A stretch of 64,000 nucleotides of DNA. It comes from Marinilabiliaceae bacterium JC017 (GTDB lineage Bacteria; Bacteroidota; Bacteroidia; Bacteroidales; Marinilabiliaceae). The stretch lies in NCBI GenBank assembly GCA_004296775.1, contig RHGE01000023.1, positions 1-64,000 on the forward strand. Direction: 5' to 3'. The notes under the pieces were generated by a model. That model was not told the DNA's origin. It did no database searches and saw only the letters and a list, made by a program, of their open reading frames with translations. Each line of letters starts with the position of its first letter. Position 1 is the stretch's first letter. The position numbers and the translations under genes are program-made. Below are positions 1 through 8,399 of the stretch, piece by piece.

Positions 1-74
1 AGGATAGTTCTACACATCTACTAAAAAAATTCAAATACTCGTAATCCCTTTTCTTTTCGCCCGGTCATTACTTT

Positions 75-128
75 CCCCTCCTAAAAGATTTAGGAGGGGT
101 GATTTTCATTGAGTATGCAATGAAAATC
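75..128. repeat. REP-like double hairpin
   Basis: Two perfect inverted repeats lie side by side. The first has 11-bp arms at 75-85 and 89-99 (CCCCTCCTAAA and its complement) around a 3-nt loop. The second has 10-bp arms at 101-110 and 119-128 (GATTTTCATT and its complement) around an 8-nt loop. Neither is followed by a long T run, so a simple terminator is unlikely. Palindromic pairs of this kind are typical of REP-like dispersed intergenic elements; I infer membership, because only one copy is in the window. Confidence 0.55.
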
Positions 129-182
129 GGGGTGGTTTGATGGTAATAACAACCAGTGAGGACTTAAAAGAGTTATATAGTA

Positions 183-592
183 GCTGCGGAAGCCAAAAAC
201 ACAGTAAATTGATTAGAAACACGTCAGTAGTGCCCAAAATTACTGTGCACGGAGGCAAAACAGCGTTGCGGAAGCTAAAAACACAGTAAATTGATTAGAA
301 ACACGTCAGTAGTGCCTAGAATTTCTGTGCACGGAGGCAAAACAACGCTGCGGAGGCCAAAAACACAGTAAACTGATTAGAAACACGTCAGTAGTGCCTA
401 AAATTACTGTACACGGAGGCAAAACAACGCTGCGGAGGCCAAAAACACAGTAAATTGATTAGAAACACGTCAGTAGTGCTTAAAATTACTGTGTACGGAG
501 GGAAAACAATGCTGCGGAGGCTAAAAACACAGTGAATTAATTAGGAGCACGTTAGGAAAGCCCAAAATCACAGAATACCAGGAGGTCAACCT
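183..592. repeat. 82-bp tandem repeat, five copies
   Basis: Copies start at 183, 265, 347, 429 and 511, so the period is exactly 82 bp. The first four are about 90 percent or more identical to one another; the fifth decays after its first half. Each unit contains CACAGTAA and, about 35 nt later, TTACTGTG, which are reverse complements and could form the base of a hairpin. Each unit also carries two CGGAGG words about 20 nt apart. No open reading frame runs through the array. It is not CRISPR: there are no variable spacers. Function unknown. Confidence 0.9.
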
Positions 593-1326
593 GATGGATG
601 TTTAGCGAATTTTCCAGATTCATTACTTATTACCTGGTTTCGTTATTTTACTATGTGACCGTAGGGTTAATAGCATTCATTTTCGATAGGTTCCATTATT
701 ATTCTCGTATTTCCAACTGTTTAGATTTACCACTGAGGCGATGAGTTAATAACTTGTTGGTGGGTTAATTGTTCTACGGAATCAGGAGGTGCGCCTGCTG
801 CAAGATCGCTGGTTTTGTGGCTTAGCGCGAATGAACCCACAGCGGCCGCCTTATTTACATCATTTTTTGGCTATGGTAAAAAAAGTATAAGCTTGCGCGA
901 CTTGAGTGCAATAGAGATTATAAAATGATTTGGACTTTATTCACAGGAGATAGGAAATTATAAACCGGCAGCATAGAGATCAGAAAAAATGAATGGGTTT
1001 ATTTGCCCCAATCTTTAATTGTACACTACAGACAGGCTATTCCGGGCATGAACACCGTAATTTCAAAAAAAAACATATTACCAGGAGGATTATTTATAGC
1101 AGATAGAAATAATCATCTATAAAGACAATAAAAATCAGCTGCTATTCCCGTTATTCGGGCGTTGTAACCATGTGTTAAGATTTGTACGAACTAATAGATA
1201 GTGTTATATGAGATTTTTGGCATGGTGTTTGATGGTGGTTTGAAGAATTTTATAAAGAAGTTTTTTAATTATAGTATTTGTGATATATTTATAGTAAAGA
1301 ATGTTTAACACAAAAAACAAACCATT
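593..1326. other. Non-coding stretch, nothing recognised
   Basis: No convincing gene, RNA or terminator is visible between the 82-bp array and the next CDS. The last 100 bases are AT-rich and probably contain the promoter of the downstream gene, but no clean TAnnTTTG box was found (TAGTATTTG, with three bases between TA and TTTG, is the closest). Confidence 0.5.
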
Positions 1327-2088
1327 ATGCCCAGCTTGATTTTATCTTATTGCGATGCTAATGAAATAAGCAGTATATCGGCAAATACCTTATTTGAACT
1401 CCAGAAAAAAGAATGGACTGCCGATGTATTAATACCTGGTATCATCAATATTCTTGTGAAGGAAAATGCGGCATTATCAAATGCTATTGGTGACATACGC
1501 AGCAATAAATACACCGCTCAGCTTATGGAGTTAGATAATCAGTTTAATAAGTCCTTTATCTGTCTGAAACATTTTGTGTCGGCCAATACATGGGTGCCGG
1601 ATGAAGGGATTGTACAGTCGGCCGAACATGTGTGGAAGATTATTGAAGCACATGGTGTTAATTTACATCGATTAGGGTATGAGAAACAAATCGTTTTGGC
1701 CGATTCATTGTTGAGAGACTTTGAGAAAGAAGAAATAAAATCACTTCTGAATCCTCTGGTGGGGGTGCCGGCTTGTGTTACCCAATTAAAAGTTTCTGTA
1801 AATGAATTGAGAAACTTATACAGGGAGGCAAAGGAGAATGAAGCCAGTAAAGAAGAACGGATTGCTCCTTCTACCCAAAAAAATGTTGTAAAAGAGATTA
1901 TAAATAATGATTTACTGCCTTATTTGGAGGTTATGAGCAAGGTAAATCCTGAAGAATATAGAGAAACCACTTTGGTGATTAAAGAATATATAGATAGTAT
2001 TAACACAAAAGCACGAATGCGTAAAAGTCGTACTAATAATCACGCGCCTGTGGCCGATGATGCGGAACAGGAGAGTAATCAAGAATAG
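1327..2088 (+). CDS. DUF6261-like protein of unknown function
   Basis: This 253-residue soluble protein has no signal peptide or membrane segment. It looks largely helical, with a charged C-terminal tail rich in Lys, Arg, Asn and Glu (about residues 225-253). The overall pattern (short N-terminal strand, helical body around residues 20-215) resembles the Bacteroidota family DUF6261, whose members are often found near repeats and mobile DNA. That family has no established function. It stands alone, followed by its own terminator, and faces convergently into carB. The family name is recalled by eye and should be treated as tentative. Confidence 0.6.
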   Translation: MPSLILSYCDANEISSISANTLFELQKKEWTADVLIPGIINILVKENAALSNAIGDIRSNKYTAQLMELDNQFNKSFICLKHFVSANTWVPDEGIVQSAEHVWKIIEAHGVNLHRLGYEKQIVLADSLLRDFEKEEIKSLLNPLVGVPACVTQLKVSVNELRNLYREAKENEASKEERIAPSTQKNVVKEIINNDLLPYLEVMSKVNPEEYRETTLVIKEYIDSINTKARMRKSRTNNHAPVADDAEQESNQE

Positions 2089-2117
2089 TTTTAGAGTTAA
2101 TTTTGCTTAACATGAAA

Positions 2118-2148
2118 GATGCCGGCTCCATGGAGTCGGCATCTTTTT
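2118..2148 (+). terminator. Rho-independent terminator
   Basis: A near-perfect stem (AGATGCCGGCTCCA paired with TGGAGTCGGCATCT, one G-T wobble) is followed by a run of six T. It ends the DUF6261-like transcript and lies between convergent genes. Confidence 0.85.
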
Positions 2149-2196
2149 TATTGAGAACATTTAATTCATCTGTATTGTCAGATAGTGGCTTTACTA

Positions 2197-5100
2197 CTAA
2201 TACTCATCCCAGCTTTTGATCGAGATGTCCTTTTTGTCCAGCTTACAGAAAGCATAGATGAAGGCACTGGCTAATCGAGCATTGGTTAACAACGGAATGT
2301 TGAAATCAATGGCATCACGACGAATCTGGTACCCGTTGCGCAATTCATTCTTAGTGAGGTTTTTCGGGATGTTAATAACCAGGTCAATTTTCTTTTCCCG
2401 GATATAATCCACCGCATTGGGCTGCTTGTTTTCATCAGGCCAATGCAAAAGGGTGGTTTCCACGTCGTTTTCAGCAAAGAATTTATGTGTACCGCTTGTG
2501 GCAAACAGGTTGTACCCGCGTTCTTTTAACATACGGGCACTGTTGAGTAATTCGAGTTTAGAACGTGCCGGACCGGAGGAGATCAATATGTTTTTCTCCG
2601 GGATGCGGTAGCCCACAGCTAACATTGACTGTAGCACAGCATCGTAATAATTCTCGCCGATGCATCCCACTTCTCCGGTAGAAGACATATCTACTCCCAA
2701 TACCGGGTCAGCCTTTTGCAAACGGGCGAATGAGAATTGAGGGGCTTTGATACCCACATAATCCAGGTCAAACAGGTTTTTCCTTGGCTTTTCCACCGGT
2801 AATCCCAACATAACTCGTGTGGCAATGTCGATGAGGTTTACTTTCAGTACCTTCGATACGAACGGGAAGCTTCGGGAAGCTCGCAGGTTACATTCAATTA
2901 CTTTTATATCGTTGTCCTTGGCCAGCAGCTGCATGTTGAAAGGACCGGAGATGTTCAGGCCTTTGGCAATCTGACGGGCAATCTTTTTCACGCGGCGAAT
3001 GGTTTCCACATATAATTTTTGTGGCGGAAACACAATGGTAGCATCTCCGGAGTGTACCCCGGCAAACTCGATGTGCTCTGAGATGGCATAAGCCACTAAT
3101 TCTCCATCTTTAGCCACGGCGTCTACTTCAATTTCCTTGGCTTGCTCAATAAATTCAGATACAACTACCGGAAATTGTTTGGATACATTGGCGGCTAATC
3201 GGAGGAAGTGTTCCAGTTCGTCTTTGTTCGATACCACATTCATGGCGGCACCTGAAAGCACGTAAGACGGACGAACCAATACCGGGAAGCCTACTTCGTC
3301 TACAAAGGTGAAGATATCTTCAATGGAAGTCAGCTCACTCCAGCGTGGCTGATCCACCCCGATGTCATCCAGCAGAGATGAGAATTTCTGACGGTTTTCA
3401 GCCCGGTCGATGTCTACCGGAGAAGTACCCAATACCGGCACGTCTCTGCGGTGTAGTTTCATAGCCAGGTTGTTCGGTATCTGACCGCCCACGCTCACAA
3501 TTACGCCCTTTGGAATTTCCAGGTCGATGATATCCATCACTCTTTCCAGTGTCAGCTCGTCAAAGTATAGACGGTCACAGATATCGTAGTCGGTACTTAC
3601 GGTTTCCGGGTTGTAGTTGATCATAACCGACCGGTATTTCTGTTCATTGACGGTGTTAAGAGCATTTACGCTACACCAGTCAAATTCCACACTCGATCCA
3701 ATGCGGTAAGCACCCGAACCGAGGACAATAACCGACTGCCCATCTTTTTCGTAGTCAATATCGTGTTCCGAACCACTGTAGGTTAAATACAGATAATTGA
3801 TTTGAGCAGGAAACTCACCGGCCATTGTGTCAATCTGTTTCACAATGGGCACAACGCCTTGTGCTTTTCGGTGCTGGCGTACTTTAAGAAGCTCTTCTTC
3901 CATCTCTTCGGAAGCGGCTTTCAGTACCAGACGAGCCAGCTGGAAATCGCTATAACCCATTTTCTTTGCAGCTCTCAAGTCTTCATTGGGAAGCGCTTCC
4001 AGGCTGTTGTGTGATTCCAGAACTTTTTTGTGATCGGAAATATTCTTCAGCTTTTCCAGGAACCATTTGTCGATCTTGGTGAGATCATGTATCTCTTCAA
4101 CCGTATAATCCGCCTGTAAGGCTTCAGAGATGGCAAAGATGCGCTGATCCGTTGGTTCGGCCAGTTCTTCGTTAATATTTTTATTTTTCAGGGGCTGATT
4201 GGCTACAAAACCATGCATGCCCTGCCCAACCATTCGCAGACCTTTCTGAATCGCTTCTTCAAAGGTGCGTCCAATGGCCATGATCTCGCCCACACTCTTC
4301 ATGCTGGAACCAATCTGTTTGGATACGCCTGTAAATTTATTCAGGTCCCACCGCGGAATTTTACACACGATGTAATCCAGTGCCGGTTCGAAAAACGCCG
4401 GTGTTGACTTGGTAACGGAGTTGGTCAGGTGGTGCAAGCCATAGCCTAACCCTAATTTAGCAGCTACGAAGGCCAGTGGATAACCGGTGGCTTTTGATGC
4501 CAGGGCACTGGAACGTGACAATCGGGCGTTTACCTCAATAACACGGTAATCTTCCGAATTTGGATCTAAAGCATACTGAACATTACATTCGCCCACAATC
4601 CCAACGTGGCGAATAATCTTAATAGCCAGTTCACGCAGTTTGTGATACTCAGTATTGCTTAATGTTTGTGAAGGCGCCACCACAATACTTTCCCCGGTGT
4701 GAATTCCCAGTGGATCGAAGTTTTCCATATTACATACAGTAATACAGTTGTTGTAAGCATCGCGCACTACTTCATACTCTACCTCTTTCCAGCCTTTTAG
4801 TGACTCTTCTACTAAAATCTGGTTGGAATACGAAAAAGCATTTTCTGCCCGGGAGATTAACTCCTCTTTGTTGGAACAAAAGCCGCTTCCCATACCTCCC
4901 AGGGTGTAGGCTGCCCGCACAATGATGGGGTAACCAATCTCACCGGCTGCTTTTACGGCATCGTCAATGGATGTTACAGCAATGCTGACCGGTGTCTTTA
5001 CATCAATCTCTCCCAGTTTGTTGGCGAAAATTTCACGGTCTTCAGTGTCGATAATGGCTTGTATGGGCGTTCCTAAGACTTCTACATTGTATTTCTCCAG

Positions 5101-5415
5101 AATTCCCTGCTCGAATAACTGAATACCGCAGTTCAATGCTGTTTGTCCGCCAAAAGCAAGTAGAATGCCGTCAGGATTCTCCTTTTTTATTACCTCTTCG
5201 ACAAAATCGGGGGTCACAGGTAGAAAATAGATCTTATCTGCGATCTTTTCAGATGTTTGTACCGTGGCAATGTTGGGATTAATAAGAACGGTTTTTACAC
5301 CCTCTTCTTTTAAGGCTTTTAACGCTTGAGATCCGGAATAATCGAACTCACCTGCTTCGCCTATCTTCAGGGCGCCTGACCCCAGGACTACCACCTTTTT
5401 GACGTCTTTTTTCAT
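2197..5415 (-). CDS. carB: Carbamoyl-phosphate synthase large subunit
   Basis: CarB makes carbamoyl phosphate from bicarbonate, ammonia (channelled from CarA) and two ATP, feeding arginine and pyrimidine synthesis. The 1072-residue length is the family standard. The two homologous halves each start with a Gly-rich motif (VLGSGALKIGEAGEFDYSGS near residue 10; VLGSGAYRIGSSVEFDW near 563) and each contains an ATP-grasp domain. The C-terminal 130 or so residues form the MGS-like allosteric domain. It diverges from argR across a 478-bp spacer. Unusually, carA is not adjacent: it lies about 15 kb away on the other strand beyond the arg/pro series, so the two subunits cannot be co-transcribed. Confidence 0.98.
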   Translation of the reverse strand: MKKDVKKVVVLGSGALKIGEAGEFDYSGSQALKALKEEGVKTVLINPNIATVQTSEKIADKIYFLPVTPDFVEEVIKKENPDGILLAFGGQTALNCGIQLFEQGILEKYNVEVLGTPIQAIIDTEDREIFANKLGEIDVKTPVSIAVTSIDDAVKAAGEIGYPIIVRAAYTLGGMGSGFCSNKEELISRAENAFSYSNQILVEESLKGWKEVEYEVVRDAYNNCITVCNMENFDPLGIHTGESIVVAPSQTLSNTEYHKLRELAIKIIRHVGIVGECNVQYALDPNSEDYRVIEVNARLSRSSALASKATGYPLAFVAAKLGLGYGLHHLTNSVTKSTPAFFEPALDYIVCKIPRWDLNKFTGVSKQIGSSMKSVGEIMAIGRTFEEAIQKGLRMVGQGMHGFVANQPLKNKNINEELAEPTDQRIFAISEALQADYTVEEIHDLTKIDKWFLEKLKNISDHKKVLESHNSLEALPNEDLRAAKKMGYSDFQLARLVLKAASEEMEEELLKVRQHRKAQGVVPIVKQIDTMAGEFPAQINYLYLTYSGSEHDIDYEKDGQSVIVLGSGAYRIGSSVEFDWCSVNALNTVNEQKYRSVMINYNPETVSTDYDICDRLYFDELTLERVMDIIDLEIPKGVIVSVGGQIPNNLAMKLHRRDVPVLGTSPVDIDRAENRQKFSSLLDDIGVDQPRWSELTSIEDIFTFVDEVGFPVLVRPSYVLSGAAMNVVSNKDELEHFLRLAANVSKQFPVVVSEFIEQAKEIEVDAVAKDGELVAYAISEHIEFAGVHSGDATIVFPPQKLYVETIRRVKKIARQIAKGLNISGPFNMQLLAKDNDIKVIECNLRASRSFPFVSKVLKVNLIDIATRVMLGLPVEKPRKNLFDLDYVGIKAPQFSFARLQKADPVLGVDMSSTGEVGCIGENYYDAVLQSMLAVGYRIPEKNILISSGPARSKLELLNSARMLKERGYNLFATSGTHKFFAENDVETTLLHWPDENKQPNAVDYIREKKIDLVINIPKNLTKNELRNGYQIRRDAIDFNIPLLTNARLASAFIYAFCKLDKKDISIKSWDEY

Positions 5416-5830
5416 ATATATCCAATTTGTTTTCGTTGCCAGATGAAAGAAACATGATTAAAAATACACCAGCCGAAGCTTTTTGAGCGAATTTATTGTG
5501 CTTTATGCATTTTTATTAGTCATGTTTATTTCATATTTATACAATCTTTACACTTTTTTTAGTTCTGACTTATCTTTTTCACATACCTCACCCGTTATCT
5601 TCTCGACGCCGTTAATCAAATACTTAGCCAACAAATGCGGGATTAGTAAACTTACAAAAGACACTTTGTAATATACATTAAAAGGAATCGTTTGTGAATG
5701 GAGATGAATAAAATTTCCAAAGCAGCAATCTGACTTATTATCAACCCGTATCATCACTCGTCTATCCATTTATTTTATGGTCTTGCGGTATGTTCGGGAG
5801 ACAAAAATACAAATTTTTCCCAAAAAAATA

Positions 5831-5860
5831 TTTGATGAATCTAATTTTTGAATATTTTTG
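5831..5860 (+). promoter_or_regulatory. argR promoter
   Basis: TTTG at 5831-5834 and TATTTTTG at 5853-5860 match the Bacteroidota -33 (TTTG) and -7 (TAnnTTTG) elements, with 18 bp between them, one base short of the usual 19-21. The -7 box lies inside the first ARG-box-like site, so ArgR binding would directly block this promoter. Confidence 0.65.
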
Positions 5861-5885
5861 CAAGCGGAATGAATATTTATGCACT
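5847..5885 (+). promoter_or_regulatory. Tandem ARG-box-like operator
   Basis: Two copies of TGAATATTT(T/A)TGCA begin at 5849 and 5870, exactly 21 bp apart. ArgR hexamers in other bacteria bind pairs of 18-bp palindromic boxes (TGAAT-N4-ATTCA) separated by 3 bp, which gives the same 21-bp repeat. The 18-bp boxes here would be 5847-5864 and 5868-5885. They cover the -7 element and the transcription start, and the second ends 8 bp before the argR start codon, which fits autorepression. Confidence 0.7.
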
Positions 5886-5893
5886 AAGATAAA

Positions 5894-6376
5894 ATGAAAA
5901 TAAAAGCACAACGCCTAATTGCAATCAAGAACATTATTTCCACACGGAAAATAAGTAGCCAGGAAGAACTGCTTGCTCTTCTGAATGACGATGGCTATCA
6001 AATAACTCAGGCAACTCTGTCCAGGGACTTGAAGTTTTTAAAGGTAGCTAAAGTATCAGATCCTGAAACCGGATACAAATATGTTATTCCGAAATCGTCA
6101 GCAAATAAAGAGGAAGAAGATAATAGTACAGAAGAATTTCCGGTTAGTGGTGTGGAATCCATCGAATTTTCCGGTCAAGTGGCTATCATGAAGACCAAAC
6201 CGGCATTTGCCAACAGCATTGCCTCGGTAATTGATAGTCATGGCCCATATGAGATATTAGGAACGATCGCGGGAGACGATACAATTTTGTTGATCAACCG
6301 TGACGGGGTCTCAAAGGCCGACATAATTAACGCATTATCGCTCTTTATGCCTGGCCTGAAAGATAAAATTTTATAA
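5894..6376 (+). CDS. argR: Arginine repressor ArgR
   Basis: This 160-residue protein has the two-domain ArgR layout. An N-terminal winged helix (about residues 5-65) contains the recognition-helix pattern QATLSRDLKFLKVAKV, and the C-terminal domain (about 90-160) has the arginine-binding/hexamerisation motif GTIAGDDTILLI. Arginine-bound ArgR represses arginine synthesis genes. It is first in the long arg/pro series, 17 nt before the GNAT gene, and sits immediately behind a paired operator that overlaps its own promoter. Autoregulation, and control of the genes behind it, is inferred from that position. Confidence 0.95.
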   Translation: MKIKAQRLIAIKNIISTRKISSQEELLALLNDDGYQITQATLSRDLKFLKVAKVSDPETGYKYVIPKSSANKEEEDNSTEEFPVSGVESIEFSGQVAIMKTKPAFANSIASVIDSHGPYEILGTIAGDDTILLINRDGVSKADIINALSLFMPGLKDKIL

Positions 6377-6393
6377 GGCTGATAAAGTACAAC

Positions 6394-7077
6394 ATGAGTG
6401 AATTAAAGATTTTAGTTGCCTCAAAGGATCATTTGCATTTTGTGGATCAGATCCTGAAAACGATTGCCGATGCGGCAAAAGTCAGAGGTACGGGTATTGC
6501 TAAACGAAGCCCTGAATATATTTCAGAGAAGATCAGGGAAGGTAAAGCGATCATCGCTTTGGCAGATGATGAATTTGCCGGTTTTTGTTACATCGAATCC
6601 TGGGGCCATGAAAAATTTGTGGCTAACTCAGGTTTGATTGTGCCTGAACGATTCCGAGGGCACGGTTTAGCAAAAAAAATCAAACGCAAAGCTTTTGAGC
6701 TTTCGCAAACAAAATTCCCTCATGCTAAATTGTTCGGATTGACCACCGGCCTGGCCGTGATGAAGATTAACTCGGATTTAGGATACAGGCCCGTTACATT
6801 TTCTGAACTTACCGATGATGAACAGTTCTGGAAGGGGTGTCAAAGCTGTGTTAATTACGATATTTTATTGCGTACCAAACGGAAACATTGCTTGTGCACG
6901 GGAATGCTTTATGATCCGGCACGGGAAGCCATGAAAAAGAAGCAACAGCCGCGAAAATCCATTAAAGTGTATGAGCGGTGGCTGGCCTTTAAACAGTCTG
7001 TGTTTCTCAACAGGAAAAAACCTGTGAATGACGAGAAATCAGAAAAGAAGAAAAGTGCCATCTTATCTATTTGGTAA
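6394..7077 (+). CDS. GNAT acyltransferase, candidate N-acylglutamate synthase
   Basis: A GNAT domain fills residues 1-160, with the acyl-CoA loop at residues 83-95 (VPERFRGHGLAKK). The tail carries CxxC at 149/152 and CxC at 166/168, a possible zinc site, then a basic extension. The locus encodes every later arginine step but neither a classical ArgA nor ArgJ, so this gene, directly after argR, is the obvious candidate for acylating glutamate in the first step. Work in Bacteroides has, as I recall, assigned this role to the equivalent neighbour of argR. Whether the donor is acetyl-CoA or succinyl-CoA cannot be read here; the succinyl-type carbamoyltransferase downstream favours succinyl-CoA. 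Confidence 0.75.
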   Translation: MSELKILVASKDHLHFVDQILKTIADAAKVRGTGIAKRSPEYISEKIREGKAIIALADDEFAGFCYIESWGHEKFVANSGLIVPERFRGHGLAKKIKRKAFELSQTKFPHAKLFGLTTGLAVMKINSDLGYRPVTFSELTDDEQFWKGCQSCVNYDILLRTKRKHCLCTGMLYDPAREAMKKKQQPRKSIKVYERWLAFKQSVFLNRKKPVNDEKSEKKKSAILSIW

Positions 7078-7099
7078 TAACACAGTGTAATAAGTTAAC

Positions 7100-7180
7100 A
7101 TGAAACAAACCATTAAAGCTTTTTTCCCTGCAAAGGCGAATAACAAAGTATGGGGCGTTCCATCTGATATTAAAAAATAA
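7100..7180 (+). CDS. Possible 26-residue small protein or leader ORF
   Basis: The 114-nt gap between the GNAT gene and argG holds a complete ATG-to-TAA frame encoding MKQTIKAFFPAKANNK followed by VWGVPSDIKK. It starts 22 nt after the GNAT stop and ends 11 nt before the argG start, so it fills nearly the whole gap. It has no run of arginine codons, so a classical arginine-attenuator leader is unlikely. It could be a genuine small protein, a translational coupling device for argG, or chance. Conservation in related genomes would decide. Confidence 0.35.
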   Translation: MKQTIKAFFPAKANNKVWGVPSDIKK

Positions 7181-7191
7181 AATTTAAACAG

Positions 7192-8382
7192 ATGAATAAT
7201 AAAGTAGTATTAGCATATAGCGGAGGTCTTGACACTTCATTCTGCGTAAAGTATCTGGCCCTGGAAAAAGGTCTTGAAGTACATTCGGCTATTGCCAACA
7301 CCGGTGGTTTCAGTGAAACAGAACTGACAGATATTGAAAATAAGGCGCGTCAACTGGGAGTTGCATCACATACAACCCTGGACGTAACCAATGAATATTA
7401 TCAAAAATGTATACGTTACATGATCTTTGGTAACGTATTAAAAAATAACACTTACCCGCTGTCGGTAAGTTCTGAACGTATATTTCAGGCCATGTCCATC
7501 GTGGAGTATGCGCGTTCAATTGGCGCAAAATACATTGCGCATGGCAGCACCGGGGCCGGAAATGATCAAATTCGTTTTGACCTGACGTTCCAGATCATGG
7601 CGCCGGAAATTGAAATCCTCACACCTATCCGGGACTTAACATTATCGCGTGAAGCGGAAATTGATTACCTGAAAAAGCTCGGTGTGGAGCGGGATTGGAA
7701 AAAGATGGAGTATTCCATCAATAAAGGACTGTGGGGAACCAGTATTGGCGGAAAAGAGACGCTTACGTCGAATCAAACCTTGCCGGAAGAGGCGTATCCC
7801 AGTCAGCTGCAAAGAAACGACAGCGAAACCATGACGCTGAACTTTGAAAAAGGAGAATTGGTGGCTGTTAACGATACGGTATTTGATAATCCTGTAGATG
7901 CCATCAGAGAAGTAGAGAAGCGGGGGGCAGAATTTGCCGTTGGACGGGACATGCACCTGGGCGATACGATCATTGGAATTAAAGGAAGGGTTGGATTCGA
8001 AGCGGCAGCCCCGTTGATCATTATCAAAGCACATCAGACGCTTGAAAAGCACAACCTGACCAAGTGGCAAATGTATTGGAAAGAGCAATTGGCCAATTGG
8101 TATGGTATGTTGCTGCATGAAGCACAATACCTGGAGCCTGTGATGCGTGATATTGAAGCATTCCTCGATAATTCCCAGGGAAATGTAACAGGTAAGGTAA
8201 TTGTTAAGCTTCATCCGTATCGGTTCGAAATAGTTGGTATTGAATCAGCGCATGATTTAATGAATAGCGGATTCGGCGACTATGGGGAAGTGAATAAAGC
8301 CTGGTCGGGAGACGATGTGAAGGGATTTACCAAGTTATTGGCCAATCCGCTTAAGATATATAGTAATGTAAATAAGAAATAA
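7192..8382 (+). CDS. argG: Argininosuccinate synthase
   Basis: ArgG joins citrulline and aspartate using ATP to give argininosuccinate. The 396-residue protein begins with the ATP-pyrophosphatase loop AYSGGLDTS (residues 8-16) and has the expected STGAGNDQIRF motif in the N-terminal domain. The C-terminal half carries the citrulline/aspartate-binding and multimerisation regions. It lies between the GNAT gene and argC, 17 nt before the latter, in the same transcription direction. Length and motifs are normal. Confidence 0.97.
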   Translation: MNNKVVLAYSGGLDTSFCVKYLALEKGLEVHSAIANTGGFSETELTDIENKARQLGVASHTTLDVTNEYYQKCIRYMIFGNVLKNNTYPLSVSSERIFQAMSIVEYARSIGAKYIAHGSTGAGNDQIRFDLTFQIMAPEIEILTPIRDLTLSREAEIDYLKKLGVERDWKKMEYSINKGLWGTSIGGKETLTSNQTLPEEAYPSQLQRNDSETMTLNFEKGELVAVNDTVFDNPVDAIREVEKRGAEFAVGRDMHLGDTIIGIKGRVGFEAAAPLIIIKAHQTLEKHNLTKWQMYWKEQLANWYGMLLHEAQYLEPVMRDIEAFLDNSQGNVTGKVIVKLHPYRFEIVGIESAHDLMNSGFGDYGEVNKAWSGDDVKGFTKLLANPLKIYSNVNKK

Positions 8383-8399
8383 CCGGAAAGTTCGCGATC

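Noticed and set aside
183-592. The 82-bp array, and the 21-nt arrays, as CRISPR
   Set aside because: Repeats are head-to-tail with no variable spacers, and no cas genes are present.
5500-5520. A possible ARG box upstream of carB (TGCAT-N4-ATTAG)
   Set aside because: Only one partial box, without a 21-bp partner. Too weak to claim ArgR control of carB.
7642-8214. A 190-codon minus-strand frame inside argG
   Set aside because: It is antisense to a clear argG frame and has no recognisable domain.
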